From Epiperipatus broadwayi (lineage: Eukaryota; Onychophora; Udeonychophora; Euonychophora; Peripatidae), in the NCBI GenBank assembly GCA_028023455.1, contig JAQFVV010006733.1, positions 122,001 through 186,000 of the forward strand: a stretch of 64,000 bases of DNA. The letters run 5' to 3'. This document shows, piece by piece, positions 10,500 through 20,469 of this stretch. How positions within the stretch are numbered: the stretch's first letter is position 1; each line of letters opens with the position of its first letter. The notes below the pieces were generated by a model that saw nothing but the letters and a program-made list of their open reading frames with translations, made no database searches and had not been told where the DNA came from. The translations under genes were made by a program, and so were the position numbers.

Positions 10500-12890
10500 G
10501 AACAATTTATATTACACAATTTTTTTAATGATTAATTATCTATTATTTTTACAAACTCAAAAAAAAAAAAAAAAAAGAAATGTTAAGAGTTTATTTGGTA
10601 TATGCCAAACAATGAGGTATCATGTTAAAGATTTAAATAAATTCTCAAGTTTTATTTGATGGCACTGCAGTACATAATCAAAACAAATACTAGTCATTAA
10701 TGCATACTAAGAAGCATCAAAACTTCAATGAATACCTACTTTCTGTCATAAATATTGTATTGATTGCAATAAAAACAAAAATAATGAAGGTTAATTCCTT
10801 GAGAGGTTATGTGATATTTGAGCATCAAAAATAACAGCAAGCTTCAATCCAGAAACTTCTACTTTCCAAGTTTATTACTACCACTGTGTCAGTCTTACTC
10901 AAGGCCCTGATTTTAATTTTAATTTAATGCACCTTAAATATAATATGGGTGCTAATTTTGAGCACTTGTTTTGGTAGACAGTCTTTGGGACTTCTGTAAT
11001 AAGTAAAAAAATAGCCATAACTATTTTCTTATCAATATGTCTCCTGTTGCTTTCCACTGTCTCTCATTTAGAGGTAATCCCAAACTTTAATGAACTTCAA
11101 TATTAATTATATAATTAATTGTAAATAGAAACTGTAAATCCATATTCATTGTTAAAAACTTTTATATTTCATTTTCCATTAATGAATAAACATAAATTAT
11201 TAAGATTATAGAAATACTTTTTACTAACAAAAAATATTATTATTATTATTATTATTATAAATGGCATTTTGGCCACTCCAGAATTAACTATATTAGCCAA
11301 AATGTCAATTACAATAATAATAAGCTATTCCATCAAAAACAAAAAATAGAATCAAATAATTTTTTTATAATCTTTATAGTATACAATTATATAACAAATT
11401 GCTTTGGAGACATATGATATTAGGTTCCCCCTAATGGCAGATTGAGTACATCAGTTTGATTCATTTGGCTAAATTTAAGTTTTTTCTTTACTTTACTATA
11501 TTGATGGATAATCGTAGAATATTTTGCTTGTTTCGGTCCCTCCATCACTAAGTTAATTATAAACAGTAATCCCTGTATGAGAACTTCATTAGTAAAATTT
11601 TTTAAATCACTATTATTTATTTGAAATAAGTATTTATTTTATGTAGGTTTTATTTTCTGCTTGAAAGCAGTTTAAGATGAGCATTACTACAACTAATCAT
11701 TATCATCCCTTAGTGGTTAATTTTCTAACCCTTTAACAGTTTAATGTACCACTTCATATTTAGAGTTGTTATCATAAATTAACAAGCTTTGATATTTATA
11801 GAATCATAAATAATTGGTTTGCTTAAACATATTGAATATTAGCTAAGTAAAGGTTTATGCCACAGTATATTAATTTTGTTAATTATAGCTAAGCATGCTT
11901 TTGGCTGGGGAAACCTGTTTCATAGCACTCATAAATTGCATGTATTGTTTACATTTGTTTATGGTTTTAAACCACATTTTGATTTGGGATTTATCTGGGA
12001 TAGAGCATAATGCAGAAGCTATTTGTCCAATAATATTTTCCCTCTGTAGTATATTTTCATATTTGTATTACATGTCTGCTATTATTTCAAGGTATGAATT
12101 TTCCAAGAATCTCCAATGAATTTAGGACCATATTCTAGCAATATTCTACCTTTTACAGAGGGATGAGTGCTATGAATTTCACTTCACCAATCAAAAGTGT
12201 GCTTAGCTACAGTTAACAAAATTAATATATGGAATAAACTATTACTTAGCTAACATTTGAAATATTTAAGCAAGCCAATTATAAATAGGATCAGGAAAAG
12301 GAGAATAACCAGAATCATAAATAATAAAAATGTATGAATAGAATATTCAGTTTAAGGGAAAATTGTCAATGGTACCCAAACTGCTATTACTAATTTTAAG
12401 ATAGAATACAAACAGTGTTTTGATTAATAAATTTAAATATATATTCATTACAAAAAAAGACACGAATTCTAAAATTAGGGTACAAGTTTCATGAAAAGAA
12501 TGAGTTAAAAAGAAGAATAAAGGAGACTTTGATGATAAATCTTCTTGACTCTGAGGCTATCAATCTTATCAAGACTTCTTTTGATATTAAGGGAAGGTGG
12601 AGTTTGAAATGAATTATGGGAAGGTTTGTTTGTGTGTGTGTGTATATATATACATTATTTTCTTTAGATTGATTTCACTTGAGAAGGTCTATGTAGTAGA
12701 TGAAACCATGGTTGTGCAAGGATTTTGGTAAAATTTTGAATTTAATCTAGTATTGTATTGTTTAATGGTTTTGCATTTTTATTTTTGCTAGTATAGTGTT
12801 AGGCAGGTTTGAAGTTTAATAATATATGTAGGCAATAATCTCATAATATAATGATCATCTGTCACTTTAAGTTCCAATCTAGGCTAGATA
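10500..12890. other. AT-rich stretch with one SINE-like fragment
   Basis: 10800-10905 contains 'TGATATTTGAGCATCAAAAATAA' split across a line, followed by TTCAATCCAGAAACTTCTAC. The same blocks recur at 40815-40900 and 62060-62140, and in part at 21790-21865. On the minus strand they give A-box- and B-box-like strings, so a decayed tRNA-derived SINE is possible. A poly(A) run lies at 10560-10576 and (ATT)n near 11240-11258. Nothing else was recognised. Confidence 0.35.
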
Positions 12891-12899
12891 AACCTCAAG

Positions 12900-13040
12900 G
12901 ACTTCATGGTGTAGTGATAATACAGCTGCCATTCTGGTTTATGTTGTTTATTTCAGTTAGCAAGACCAAAACTAATCCAGCTAACCATCCAATAATGATC
13001 GATTAATAGGTCTTTAGCTATTCTTCACTAAATGATAAAA
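12900..13040 (+). repeat. SINE-like repeat (second tRNA-like family)
   Basis: An A-box-like TGGTGTAGTGATAATACAGC at about 12908-12927 resembles the head of family S. About 55 bp later comes the shared 'AACCATCCAAT...TTTAGCTATTCTT' body found also at 2.1, 2.6 and 14.85 kb. No B box or A-tail is clear. Confidence 0.4.
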
Positions 13041-13622
13041 GGATAAAAAGTGCTCAAATTCTTCTCACTTGATAAATGACATATCTCATAAATTAGCCTT
13101 CTCTTACCATGTTTTTCAAAGAGGGGAAGGGGCTGTAAATGTCATTGCCCTGCTGCATGCCATTTTAACTTTATATATAGAAATTATATTTGGCTGAAAG
13201 TTCAGAGTTTTAAATAGTTTTAATACTTTCTAATTAAAATAAAAGCTATCACAACTTTTAAGTTCTCATATATTTTACATCAGTCAAAGTGGCAGCAAAT
13301 ATTAATAAAACTTCAATCAATAAAATGTTTACAATAAGATAGTGAAAAGCATTCAACAAGAATCTTTCTATTAATTTTATAAAATGACCTTTAATGAATT
13401 GTTATGGTAAAATAATGAAAACATATCTAATATAATTGAACTTTAATATTTTAAATGCCAGAAAAAGAGACATTAAATCCAGCGTTAAAACTTGCAATAA
13501 ATGTAACTTAATAATGATTGGATATTTTTAAATTCAGCATTAAAACTTTAACAACCTGAATCACTTCTTTTAGACTGATTTATAATAATATATCCCTAAT
13601 AGCAAATTCACTATCAATATTT

Positions 13623-13886
13623 GGATGGACGGTTGAAGAGTTGGAGTAGATTGAGGCCTATCCATTGGAGTATGAGGTTTGGCTATCTTAATATATATCT
13701 GAGCACTTATGGCATATATGTATGAAAATGGTAATCTGGACCAACTGATGATTGCTGGTTTAGCATGAAATACATATATTGGTGACTATTTATCTTTTCG
13801 ACATATATGTTTTCGAGTGTATCAGTGTTATGAGATGGTATGGAGAGTGGTGGGTCATGTGAAAGTCTGTGCTCATATACCCTATA
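13623..13886 (+). mobile_element. single-arm hammerhead element, family A, copy A2
   Basis: A 264-bp plus-strand copy without an inverted partner, flanked by a perfect 11-bp duplication TATCAATATTT (13612-13622 and 13887-13897). It contains an intact-looking hammerhead (13741-13782) that ends 104 bp before the 3' end. The sequence is closest to copy A3 (18.2 kb), together forming a subfamily whose 3' end reads GTGCTCATATACCC. A single arm shows that the palindrome is not required for insertion. Confidence 0.85.
13741..13782 (+). ncRNA. hammerhead ribozyme, family A (core intact)
   Basis: CCAA (13741-13744) / CUGAUGA (13745-13751) / stem II UGCU...AGCA with a U.U mismatch at the closing position / GAAA (13767-13770) / UACAUAUA forming a short stem III and a UA cleavage position / UUGG (13779-13782), which pairs perfectly with CCAA. 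This is the type I layout (stem I open) with the very short stem III described for ribozymes in Penelope-like elements and animal retrozymes. Cleavage has not been shown. Confidence 0.65.
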
Positions 13887-13899
13887 TATCAATATTTTA

Positions 13900-15205
13900 G
13901 TATATTAAGATTTGTATTGTCTAGTTAAATAATATAATGAATCATCTCTAGTTAGCTACTTTCTTACTTTGCACATTCAGCCATTTGATTGCCTTTTTTT
14001 AATTGTACAGTCTTTTTAAGAGTTTCATTAGTCCATTGTTTGTTAATTATTTTTGTTATGATTTAATCTCTCTGTATATTTGAGTTAAACATACGAGTAT
14101 TGCTATAGAAAGGATATTTAATATTTTCAATGTTTTCTCTGAGTACTGCCTTTATTGCATTTCAGTGATAAACTTTATAATTAATATATATTTATACAGT
14201 AATTTGCTATTATCCAGTTTCAAGTATTCACAGAAAAACATAAAGAAAAGTAAAAAGAGTTTCTGTACATAGAAAAACACTTTTTTAAGCGTTTAAATTG
14301 TGGAGGAAAAACAAACAGATATGCATTATATTGATAAATATTATTTTAAAATGTTTAAATAATAAATCACTAAATTCCTTAGCTTGCAGTAAAATTGCAT
14401 TAATGTGTGATAAAGCTGCAACTGTTCCACAATGAGGATTTAAATGTATTATCTGATAATCATGGATTATTCAAGTTTATTGTAGATAGTTTTATAACAG
14501 AGAGTTTTTCTTGTATTATCAAAAAAACATTTTTTTGAGATAAATGTCTGAGCAATTAAAGATGTACAAATTCATTAAAGTTGTGATGTAACCCTAAATA
14601 GTGCTATGTCTGCAGAAACTATTTTAAGAGGGGGATTCACTAAATATCAAACTTATCATATCACCTTATTGCCAAACTGCCATTAGTCATTTTGTCTTAC
14701 AGATTTTTAATAATTTTATTAACTATGGGTAAGCCATTTGAAAGCCTAGTCTTAATTAAAATGCAAAAAACCAAATTGCCTAATAGTAATTTGATAATAA
14801 GCAATTATCAGGTAGCCCATTCATAATTAACTGAAACACTAACCACCATCCAGTTACTGATTGGTAAATAGGTATTTAGCAATTCTTAAGGATAACACAA
14901 GTGAGAAAAACTATAAACCCTCACTCTGGCAATTGATTATAGAGGAATGCTAAAAAATATCAAGGGAATAAAGTTGCCAATTTTTTTTTAAGGTTTTCTA
15001 TTTTTTTTATGTAGTTTTTTAATTTAATCTAAATAATTCTCATCAAAATTAAAATGTTATTTCCTATCTTAATATGTGCTCTCTTGAAAATTATATAATA
15101 TCAAAAAGTATAACCAAAAATAGATTATATAAGGGAATTATTTATCTTGAGTTAATTACATTGTTATTTAGCTACCTAAAATTATGTAAGGCACAAAATA
15201 TAATG
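13900..15205. other. AT-rich stretch with one SINE-like fragment
   Basis: 14842-14890 belongs to the 'ACCACCATCCAGTTACTGATT' repeat family seen at 2.1, 2.6 and 12.98 kb. The rest is featureless. Confidence 0.4.
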
Positions 15206-15208
15206 TAA

Positions 15209-15520
15209 AGGGAACAAATTCAAGTCCCTAAGACCAACCACCATCCATGCCTTAACCTGAGAAATAAAATACTTATCTTGAAACTCATTGCTATATACAA
15301 AAATTTTTCTTGTTTATTTATTATATCCTCCATGTTACAATATATGGTAAAAGGAACAAATTCAAGTCCCTAAGACCAATCACCATCCATGCCTTCTAAC
15401 TTCTTGTTTAATAACCATAATATACAACCTGAGATATAAAATACTCATTTTGAAACTCATTGCTATATGCTAAAAATTTTCTCGTGTATTTATTATATCT
15501 TCCATGTTATACTTGGTAGT
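15209..15520. repeat. two-unit direct tandem duplication J
   Basis: Unit 1 starts at 15211 and unit 2 at 15353, a period of 142 bp. Both contain GGAACAAATTCAAGTCCCTA, ACCATCCATGCCTT, CTTGAAACTCATTGCTATAT (TTTTGAAACTC in unit 2) and a TATTATATC.TCCATGTTA block. Unit 2 has about 30 extra bases after ATGCCTT. Divergence is small, so the duplication looks fairly recent. Confidence 0.85.
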
Positions 15521-16446
15521 TATTCCATATCAAATTTAAAGCTAAATCTATATATTTGTTTTTAAACTGTTTACTATCAGTTATAATTTTATCAATGAGT
15601 AAATCTTAATAAAGTTAATATACAATCAGAATAAAATAATTAGACCATGAAAAGTGAATATTTAAATACTTAAAACTGGCATATTTCTTTAAAAATGTAA
15701 TTGCTTAAAAGCTTTTAAAATTTTATAATATTCAGTGAACTGTTTTTGTTCTAGAGAATTTTTATGCTAATATAAGAAAAAAAATTTTTTTAAAAAAGAA
15801 ATGAAAGTCAAATAATCTTTCATATTCACTTGCTCAACATGTTGTAAAGGTTTTAATCTTATTTTGGCATGATTCTTTTGATACTTGTGAATTTTCAAGT
15901 AAACCAAGATGGCAGTCCATATTTTTGATACATCTATTGTTTCAGGCCTCCTCCAAAAATATTTACAAAAAAAAAAAATAGCTGTTAGGAAACACCATAT
16001 TTAATAATTACATTTTATTTTTTATTACTGTTTTTTTTAAAAAAAGAAATCATTGTAGAAAAATTAATTACAATATTTAGTTTTTCTTTTTTTGAATTAA
16101 CTTATTAACAGAAAAATGGGAAAAAATATTAATATAATATTTGCACTTTATTCATATTTAGCATTAACACATACTTTTTGGAAGGACCCCATACCTTTGG
16201 AAATAATCCACTGCAACACATTCTTTGACAGGAAGGTTCCAAATTTTTGTCATTATGACAATTTATCAAAAAAACTGCTGACAAAAAGAAATATGACATG
16301 ATCACCATCTCTATACTAGCACATAATTTGTTGTAAACAAAGGCAAAATCCCCATACAGTAGTGCCACCCTGTGCCAAACAGAGTAATCAATGGATGCCA
16401 GAAGGTTTGTGCATAAAATCCCTATCTAGTGCCTACTCATCCAATA

Positions 16447-16488
16447 TCCCCAGACTAGTTTCTGGCTTGTGGCCATCATCAGTGAGGA
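16447..16488 (-). ncRNA. hammerhead ribozyme, family B (minus strand)
   Basis: In order: UCCUCA (stem I), CUGAUGA, UGGC-CACAA-GCCA (perfect 4-bp stem II), GAAAC, UA, GUC (cleavage triplet), UGGGGA (stem I partner, 6 bp with one wobble). Stem III is only AC:GU with a two-base loop, as in the minimal ribozymes that are thought to act as dimers. Every invariant core base is present. Confidence 0.75.
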
Positions 16489-16792
16489 GCCTTAGATCTG
16501 AGAGCACTGCACCTAGATCTTAGGATATTGGATGAGTAGGCACTAGATAGGGATTTTATGCACAAGCCTTCTGGCATCCATTGATTACTCTGTTTGGCAC
16601 AGGGTGGCACTACTGTATGGGGAGTTTTGCCTTTGTTTACAACAAATTATGTGCTAGTATAGAGATGGTGATCATGTGATGCTTGATGGTTTAACACCAA
16701 TCCTGCCTAATAGGATAGTGGTGGCTATGGTTGTTTAAGAGCCAAAGACACCAAAATGTATGGGTGCTGAATTGAGTTCAGACCCATATGAC

Positions 16793-16800
16793 TATATAAG
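16793..16800 (+). promoter_or_regulatory. TATA-like box inside the family-B unit
   Basis: TATATAAG in the only long non-palindromic part of the unit, about 150 bp upstream of the ribozyme. It could promote unit transcription, but AT-rich DNA makes chance matches common. Confidence 0.25.
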
Positions 16801-16940
16801 CTATTGAGGTTAGATTGAAGATATTAACAATGTTTTTAATTTCATTATCATAGTTTTGTAGTAAAGTAGAGTTAAAAGGTGGCTGCTGGAGGGTTGAATT
16901 AGATCCTAAGATCTAGGTGCAGTGCTCTCAGATCCAAGGT

Positions 16941-16982
16941 TCCTCGCTGATGATGGCCACAAGCCAGAAACTAGTCTGGGGA
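16941..16982 (+). ncRNA. hammerhead ribozyme, family B (plus strand)
   Basis: UCCUCG (16941-16946), CUGAUGA (16947-16953), stem II UGGC/GCCA (16954-16957 and 16963-16966), GAAAC (16967-16971), GUC (16974-16976) and UGGGGA (16977-16982). Stem I pairs over 6 bp including two wobbles. Predicted cleavage follows 16976. The motif ends 113 bp before the element's 3' end. Confidence 0.75.
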
Positions 16983-17481
16983 TATTGGATGAGTAGGCAC
17001 TAGATAGGGATTTTATGCACAAGCCTTCTGGCATCCATTGATTACTCTGTTTGGTACAGGGTGGCACTACTGTATGGGGAGTTTTGCCTTTGTTTACAAA
17101 AAGAAACATGCTGAATTGAACCAAAGTACAACAAAAAGCTCTTGCCACTTTCCATGTTTTAAGTAAAAAAAAAAACTATTGAAATAAAGCTTCTTAATGA
17201 AATTTATTCCTTATTTTAAATTTAACAATTAAAACATCTTCAGTAGATTATAGGCCTTCGAAACTGTATAGTTATCAAAACTGCAGATGCCACTTTTTAC
17301 TCAAAAACTCACAAGTATCATTCTTTTTTAATAGTTTATCACTAATGGTAAAAGAGATTGAGTAATTTGTGAGTATAACTAAAGTTATACTCTATATATA
17401 ACATAACTAAAGTATTTTTATGAGTCAATTTACTTAAGTTGCACAAATCATTTATCTGTTTGCAAAAGTTCTCCTCTCTCT

Positions 17482-17580
17482 GTCAAGCGTTGGTGGCTGA
17501 GTAGTTAGCACAGCTACCTTACAAGCAGTTGTTCCGGGTTCGCTTCCCGGCCCCGATGCTTTGACACAGGGAAAAAAAAA
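17482..17580 (+). mobile_element. tRNA-derived SINE, family S, copy 3
   Basis: The best-preserved copy: TCAAGCGTTGGTGGCTGAGT head with an A-box-like TGGCTGAGTAG, perfect B-box GGTTCGCTTCC within CCGGGTTCGCTTCCCGG, then GATGCTTTGACAC and a 9-A tail. The B-box arm pairs CCGGG/CCCGG like a T-stem. Confidence 0.9.
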
Positions 17581-17584
17581 GTTC

Positions 17585-18190
17585 CTCCTTTCCAGAATTA
17601 TCTTTATGATTCTCAAGAGTATTGTTTATAGAATCACTGGGAACCATATGTCTCAGTAAGAATAATCCATTTCCCGACAATTTTATATATATAATGTGTA
17701 TTTCTTTTATTTCACCCTTTTTCTCTTTTTATTTATTTAATCTTAAATACTCTTAAAAAATAATTAATAATGATTATATAATTTAAGATTCTATTTTACT
17801 TCTTAGATGCCTTTATTTTGCTTCCCTGACTTCTTATTGAAGAATTTAAGTTTAAGCAAAAAATTTCAATTCCTGGATGCGCATGGATAAATTTAATGTA
17901 AAGTTTCAGTAAATTTTCTTGCTAAAAAATTAGTAATAAAATGTTTGAAGTGGTCAAAGATATGTGAAAGTGTTTTACACATATATGGATAGATTATGGG
18001 TCACTAAAGTATGTTACTATCAGTATTTAATTAATATTTCTCCTTTAAATAATCTTTTTATATTTTTGTTTCCATTTGTAATCATATTAATGTGATAATT
18101 TATTATATTACGTAATTTTTGTGGGAAAATGTCATTTTTAGATAAAAGTTCTTGCCTTATGGAAGATTTGTATCTCCATAATATTACTTG
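17585..18190. other. AT-rich stretch without recognisable gene
   Basis: No repeat family or coding motif was recognised. Confidence 0.5.
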
Positions 18191-18205
18191 GCTAAGAAAA
18201 ATATG

Positions 18206-18601
18206 TAATATATAGGGTATATGAGCACAGACTTTCCCACACTCCACCACTCTACACACTATTTCATAACACTAATACACTTGAACACATGTTGAAAAGA
18301 TAAATAATCACCAATATATGTATTTCATGCTAAACCAGCAATCATCAGTTGGTCCAGATTACCATCTCTACACATATATGCTATAAGTGCTCAGATATAT
18401 ATTAAGATAGTCAATTCTCATACTTTAATGGACAGGCTTTAATCTACTCCACACTACAACTCTTCAACTGTCCATTCAATTGAAAATCTGATAATGAAAT
18501 GCTCAAAGGCCACCCCGAGGCTGAGATTCTTGTCACACCCATGTTGACCTAAGGTCAATCTGACTCCTCATGTACAGGACATAATCCATTTAATACAGTT
18601 A
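18206..18601 (-). mobile_element. hammerhead element, family A, copy A3
   Basis: Flanked by a perfect 13-bp duplication TAAGAAAAATATG (18193-18205 and 18602-18614). It is one minus-strand arm plus the central region; the reverse-complement 3' end reads GTGCTCATATACCC as in copy A2. The hammerhead on the minus strand (18311-18352) has an intact core. The part near 18500-18590 extends beyond the arm into unique central sequence, including ACCCATGTTGACCTAAGGTC. Confidence 0.85.
18311..18352 (-). ncRNA. hammerhead ribozyme, family A (core intact)
   Basis: Identical in core and stems to the motif at 13741-13782: CCAA, CUGAUGA, UGCU/AGCA stem II, GAAA, UACAUAUA, UUGG. Two separate insertions with the same intact core argue that the motif belonged to the active source element. 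Confidence 0.65.
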
Positions 18602-18619
18602 TAAGAAAAATATGGTAGA

Positions 18620-19540
18620 TCAAAGCTTATTATGCCATTATTGGTCCTATGTTTTGGATTTGAAATGTTTTTTTTAGTAGCACTGCAATTTTATTAGACA
18701 TATTTAAGAAACTGAACTTTTAAACTACTTGAAAACAAACCTTTAAAATCCCATTTATTATTTGATTGCAATATTTCTTAACTAATATAATTAATTAGTC
18801 ATAAAATTATCAACCACCTATTCATGGCATGATTATATATTAAATTTTGTGTGTCTATGTTCTTATATTTACCACCATTATTGCATATAAGTTTTATACT
18901 CACATATATGAACATCTACATACACACACTTTATTTCATAGTACAATAACAGTTTAAACTTTATAGAATTTTTTTTTTCTAAAGTTATAAATTTATGGAT
19001 GAAATTAAAATATTAAAGTCTGCTTTCATGTATAATAAATATCCACACACTATTTTTTTCTACTTCATTATTAGTCATATTTTTTATAATGGAATTCAAA
19101 CTTAATACTAACCTTACTAATTTTATTCAAAGACATCAAAATTTATTTATAGTTTTTCAATAAATAATTTTATTTTAATGCTAATTATTCATATAATTAT
19201 TTATGCACAATTTTTTATACTTCATTTTGAATGGTCTACTTATCTTTATTATCAATAATTTTATTAATAATTTTGTCTTATTATGTATTTGTTAAACCTA
19301 TATATTTGATTTTTTGCCCCAAGAAATCCAATTGCTTATCTAATTCAATGTAAAGTAATATGGTGTTGCAAGAGTTTAAATCTGGTTCTGTTACTCTTAT
19401 TATAATTTATTTTCATCTGTATTATACTATACTGTTATATAGGAATGAGGCATTTCTGATTGTGTTATATTTATCATATTATTCCATTACAATATCATTG
19501 AAAAGAAAAATAATTGTCTCTTTAAATCAGGTTTAATTAG
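18620..19540. other. AT-rich stretch without recognisable gene
   Basis: No element or coding motif was seen. Confidence 0.5.
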
Positions 19541-19544
19541 AGTG

Positions 19545-20466
19545 AATTTGAACATAGACTTTCAAGCTCTTTTTAGCTATCCACTCCATTTTATATAACT
19601 GATACACATGACCACATAAACGAAAAAAGATAAATGATCCTCATATTTTGTGCTGAATCAGCACTCATTAGTTGATCCAGATTATCATCCCCACACATAT
19701 ATTTCATTCAGTGCTCAATTTATATTAAGGTAGCCAATCTTCAAACTTTAATGGACTGCTTTCAATCTTCACTATTCTCCAACTCTTCAGTCATCCATGT
19801 TATTGAAAATCTGATGGAATGCTCAAAATCCTTGTTGATGTTAATATTGTTGTCATACCCATGAGAGATCGGAATGACTTAAAGTCAACATGGGTACAGC
19901 AACAATATTGGCATCAAAAAGGGCTTTGAGTATTCCACCATCAGATTTTCAATAACATGAATGGCTGAACAGTAGGAAAGTTAATAAGATTGAAGCCTAT
20001 CCATTAAAGTTTGAAGATTTTCTATCTTAATATAAACTGAGTAATGATTATATATATATGTATGTGTGAGTGGAAGATGATAATCTGGACTAACTGATGA
20101 GTCTTGGTTCAGCATAAAATATGTATATTTGGAGATCATTTATCTTTTTTGGATGTATGTAGACATGTGTATTGGTTATATAAGATCAAGTAGATAGCTG
20201 AAGAAAGCTTGAATGTCCATGTTCAAATCCCCTCTACTTACATCTAAGTTCAGTATATATATATATAAGTTTGAGAAGCTCTGATGAAGACTGCTGGACA
20301 GTCAAAACTGTCAGGAAAATAAAGAAGTTTTATTAAAATAAAATTTTGCATTAAAGTGTATATGAAATAAGTTATTATAAGCAATATATATGAATATATG
20401 AAAAAATGCAAAGAAAGTGAAGAAGAAGAAGAAGAGTATATAGATTATACTTGTATTTAAATATTA
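19545..20466. mobile_element. complete fold-back hammerhead element, family A, copy A4 (with nested piece)
   Basis: The left arm from about 19550 and right arm to about 20255 are inverted copies along nearly their whole length. The centre lies near 19880: AATATTGTTGTCATACCCATG mirrors CATGGGTACAGCAACAATATT. Ribozyme remnants at 19639-19675 (minus, CUAAUGA) and 20090-20132 (plus, AAAA for GAAA) are both mutated. The family tail resumes at 20441-20466 after an intrusion at about 20269-20433. The longest copy in the window, it shows the full unit. Confidence 0.8.
20269..20433 (+). mobile_element. Penelope-like 3'-region fragment nested in family A copy A4
   Basis: Begins with CTCTGATGAAGACTGCTGGA and CAGTCAAAACTGTC, the same motif that occurs twice near 37.8 and 37.9 kb beside a GIY-YIG remnant. 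It interrupts the family A tail and may be flanked by AGTATATA on both sides. The motif resembles a hammerhead core, but one base after CUGATGA is unpaired and the second box here is AAAA. Confidence 0.5.
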
Positions 20467-20469
20467 AAT

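Larger units (their letters stand above)
16296..17095. mobile_element. hammerhead-bearing fold-back/tandem element, family B, copy B1
   Basis: An 800-bp insertion in hAT copy 2, flanked by a 15-bp duplication with one mismatch (ACAAAAAGAAATATG at 16281-16295, ACAAAAAGAAACATG at 17096-17110). Structure: an inverted partial unit (16296-16522, minus orientation), then a full plus-strand unit 16523-16979 (457 bp), then the start of a second unit (16980-17095). Hammerhead motifs lie at 16447-16488 (minus) and 16941-16982 (plus). A TATA-like TATATAAG sits at 16793-16800. There is no coding capacity; an 80-codon minus frame across 16906-17148 is incidental. Unit layout, ribozyme and long duplication suggest a retrozyme or a non-autonomous Penelope-like element. 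Confidence 0.85.
15884..17308. mobile_element. hAT-like transposon, family X, copy 2, split by a nested element
   Basis: Terminal inverted repeats GATACTTGTGAATTTTCAAG (left) and CTCACAAGTATC (right) are flanked by a perfect 8-bp duplication ATTCTTTT on each side, the target size typical of hAT elements. Its own sequence is about 630 bp, non-coding, and homologous in reverse orientation to 83-768. The internal sequence is interrupted from 16296 to 17095 by a family-B element. Small open frames inside (61-79 codons, about 16116-16368) are incidental. Confidence 0.85.

Noticed and set aside
17482-17580. A true tRNA gene
   Set aside because: A and B boxes are present but there is no acceptor stem pairing, the anticodon arm is not convincing, and a poly(A) tail follows; it is a SINE.
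19639-19675. Functional hammerhead in the left arm of copy A4
   Set aside because: The first box reads CUAAUGA and the second is not GAAA, so the core is broken.
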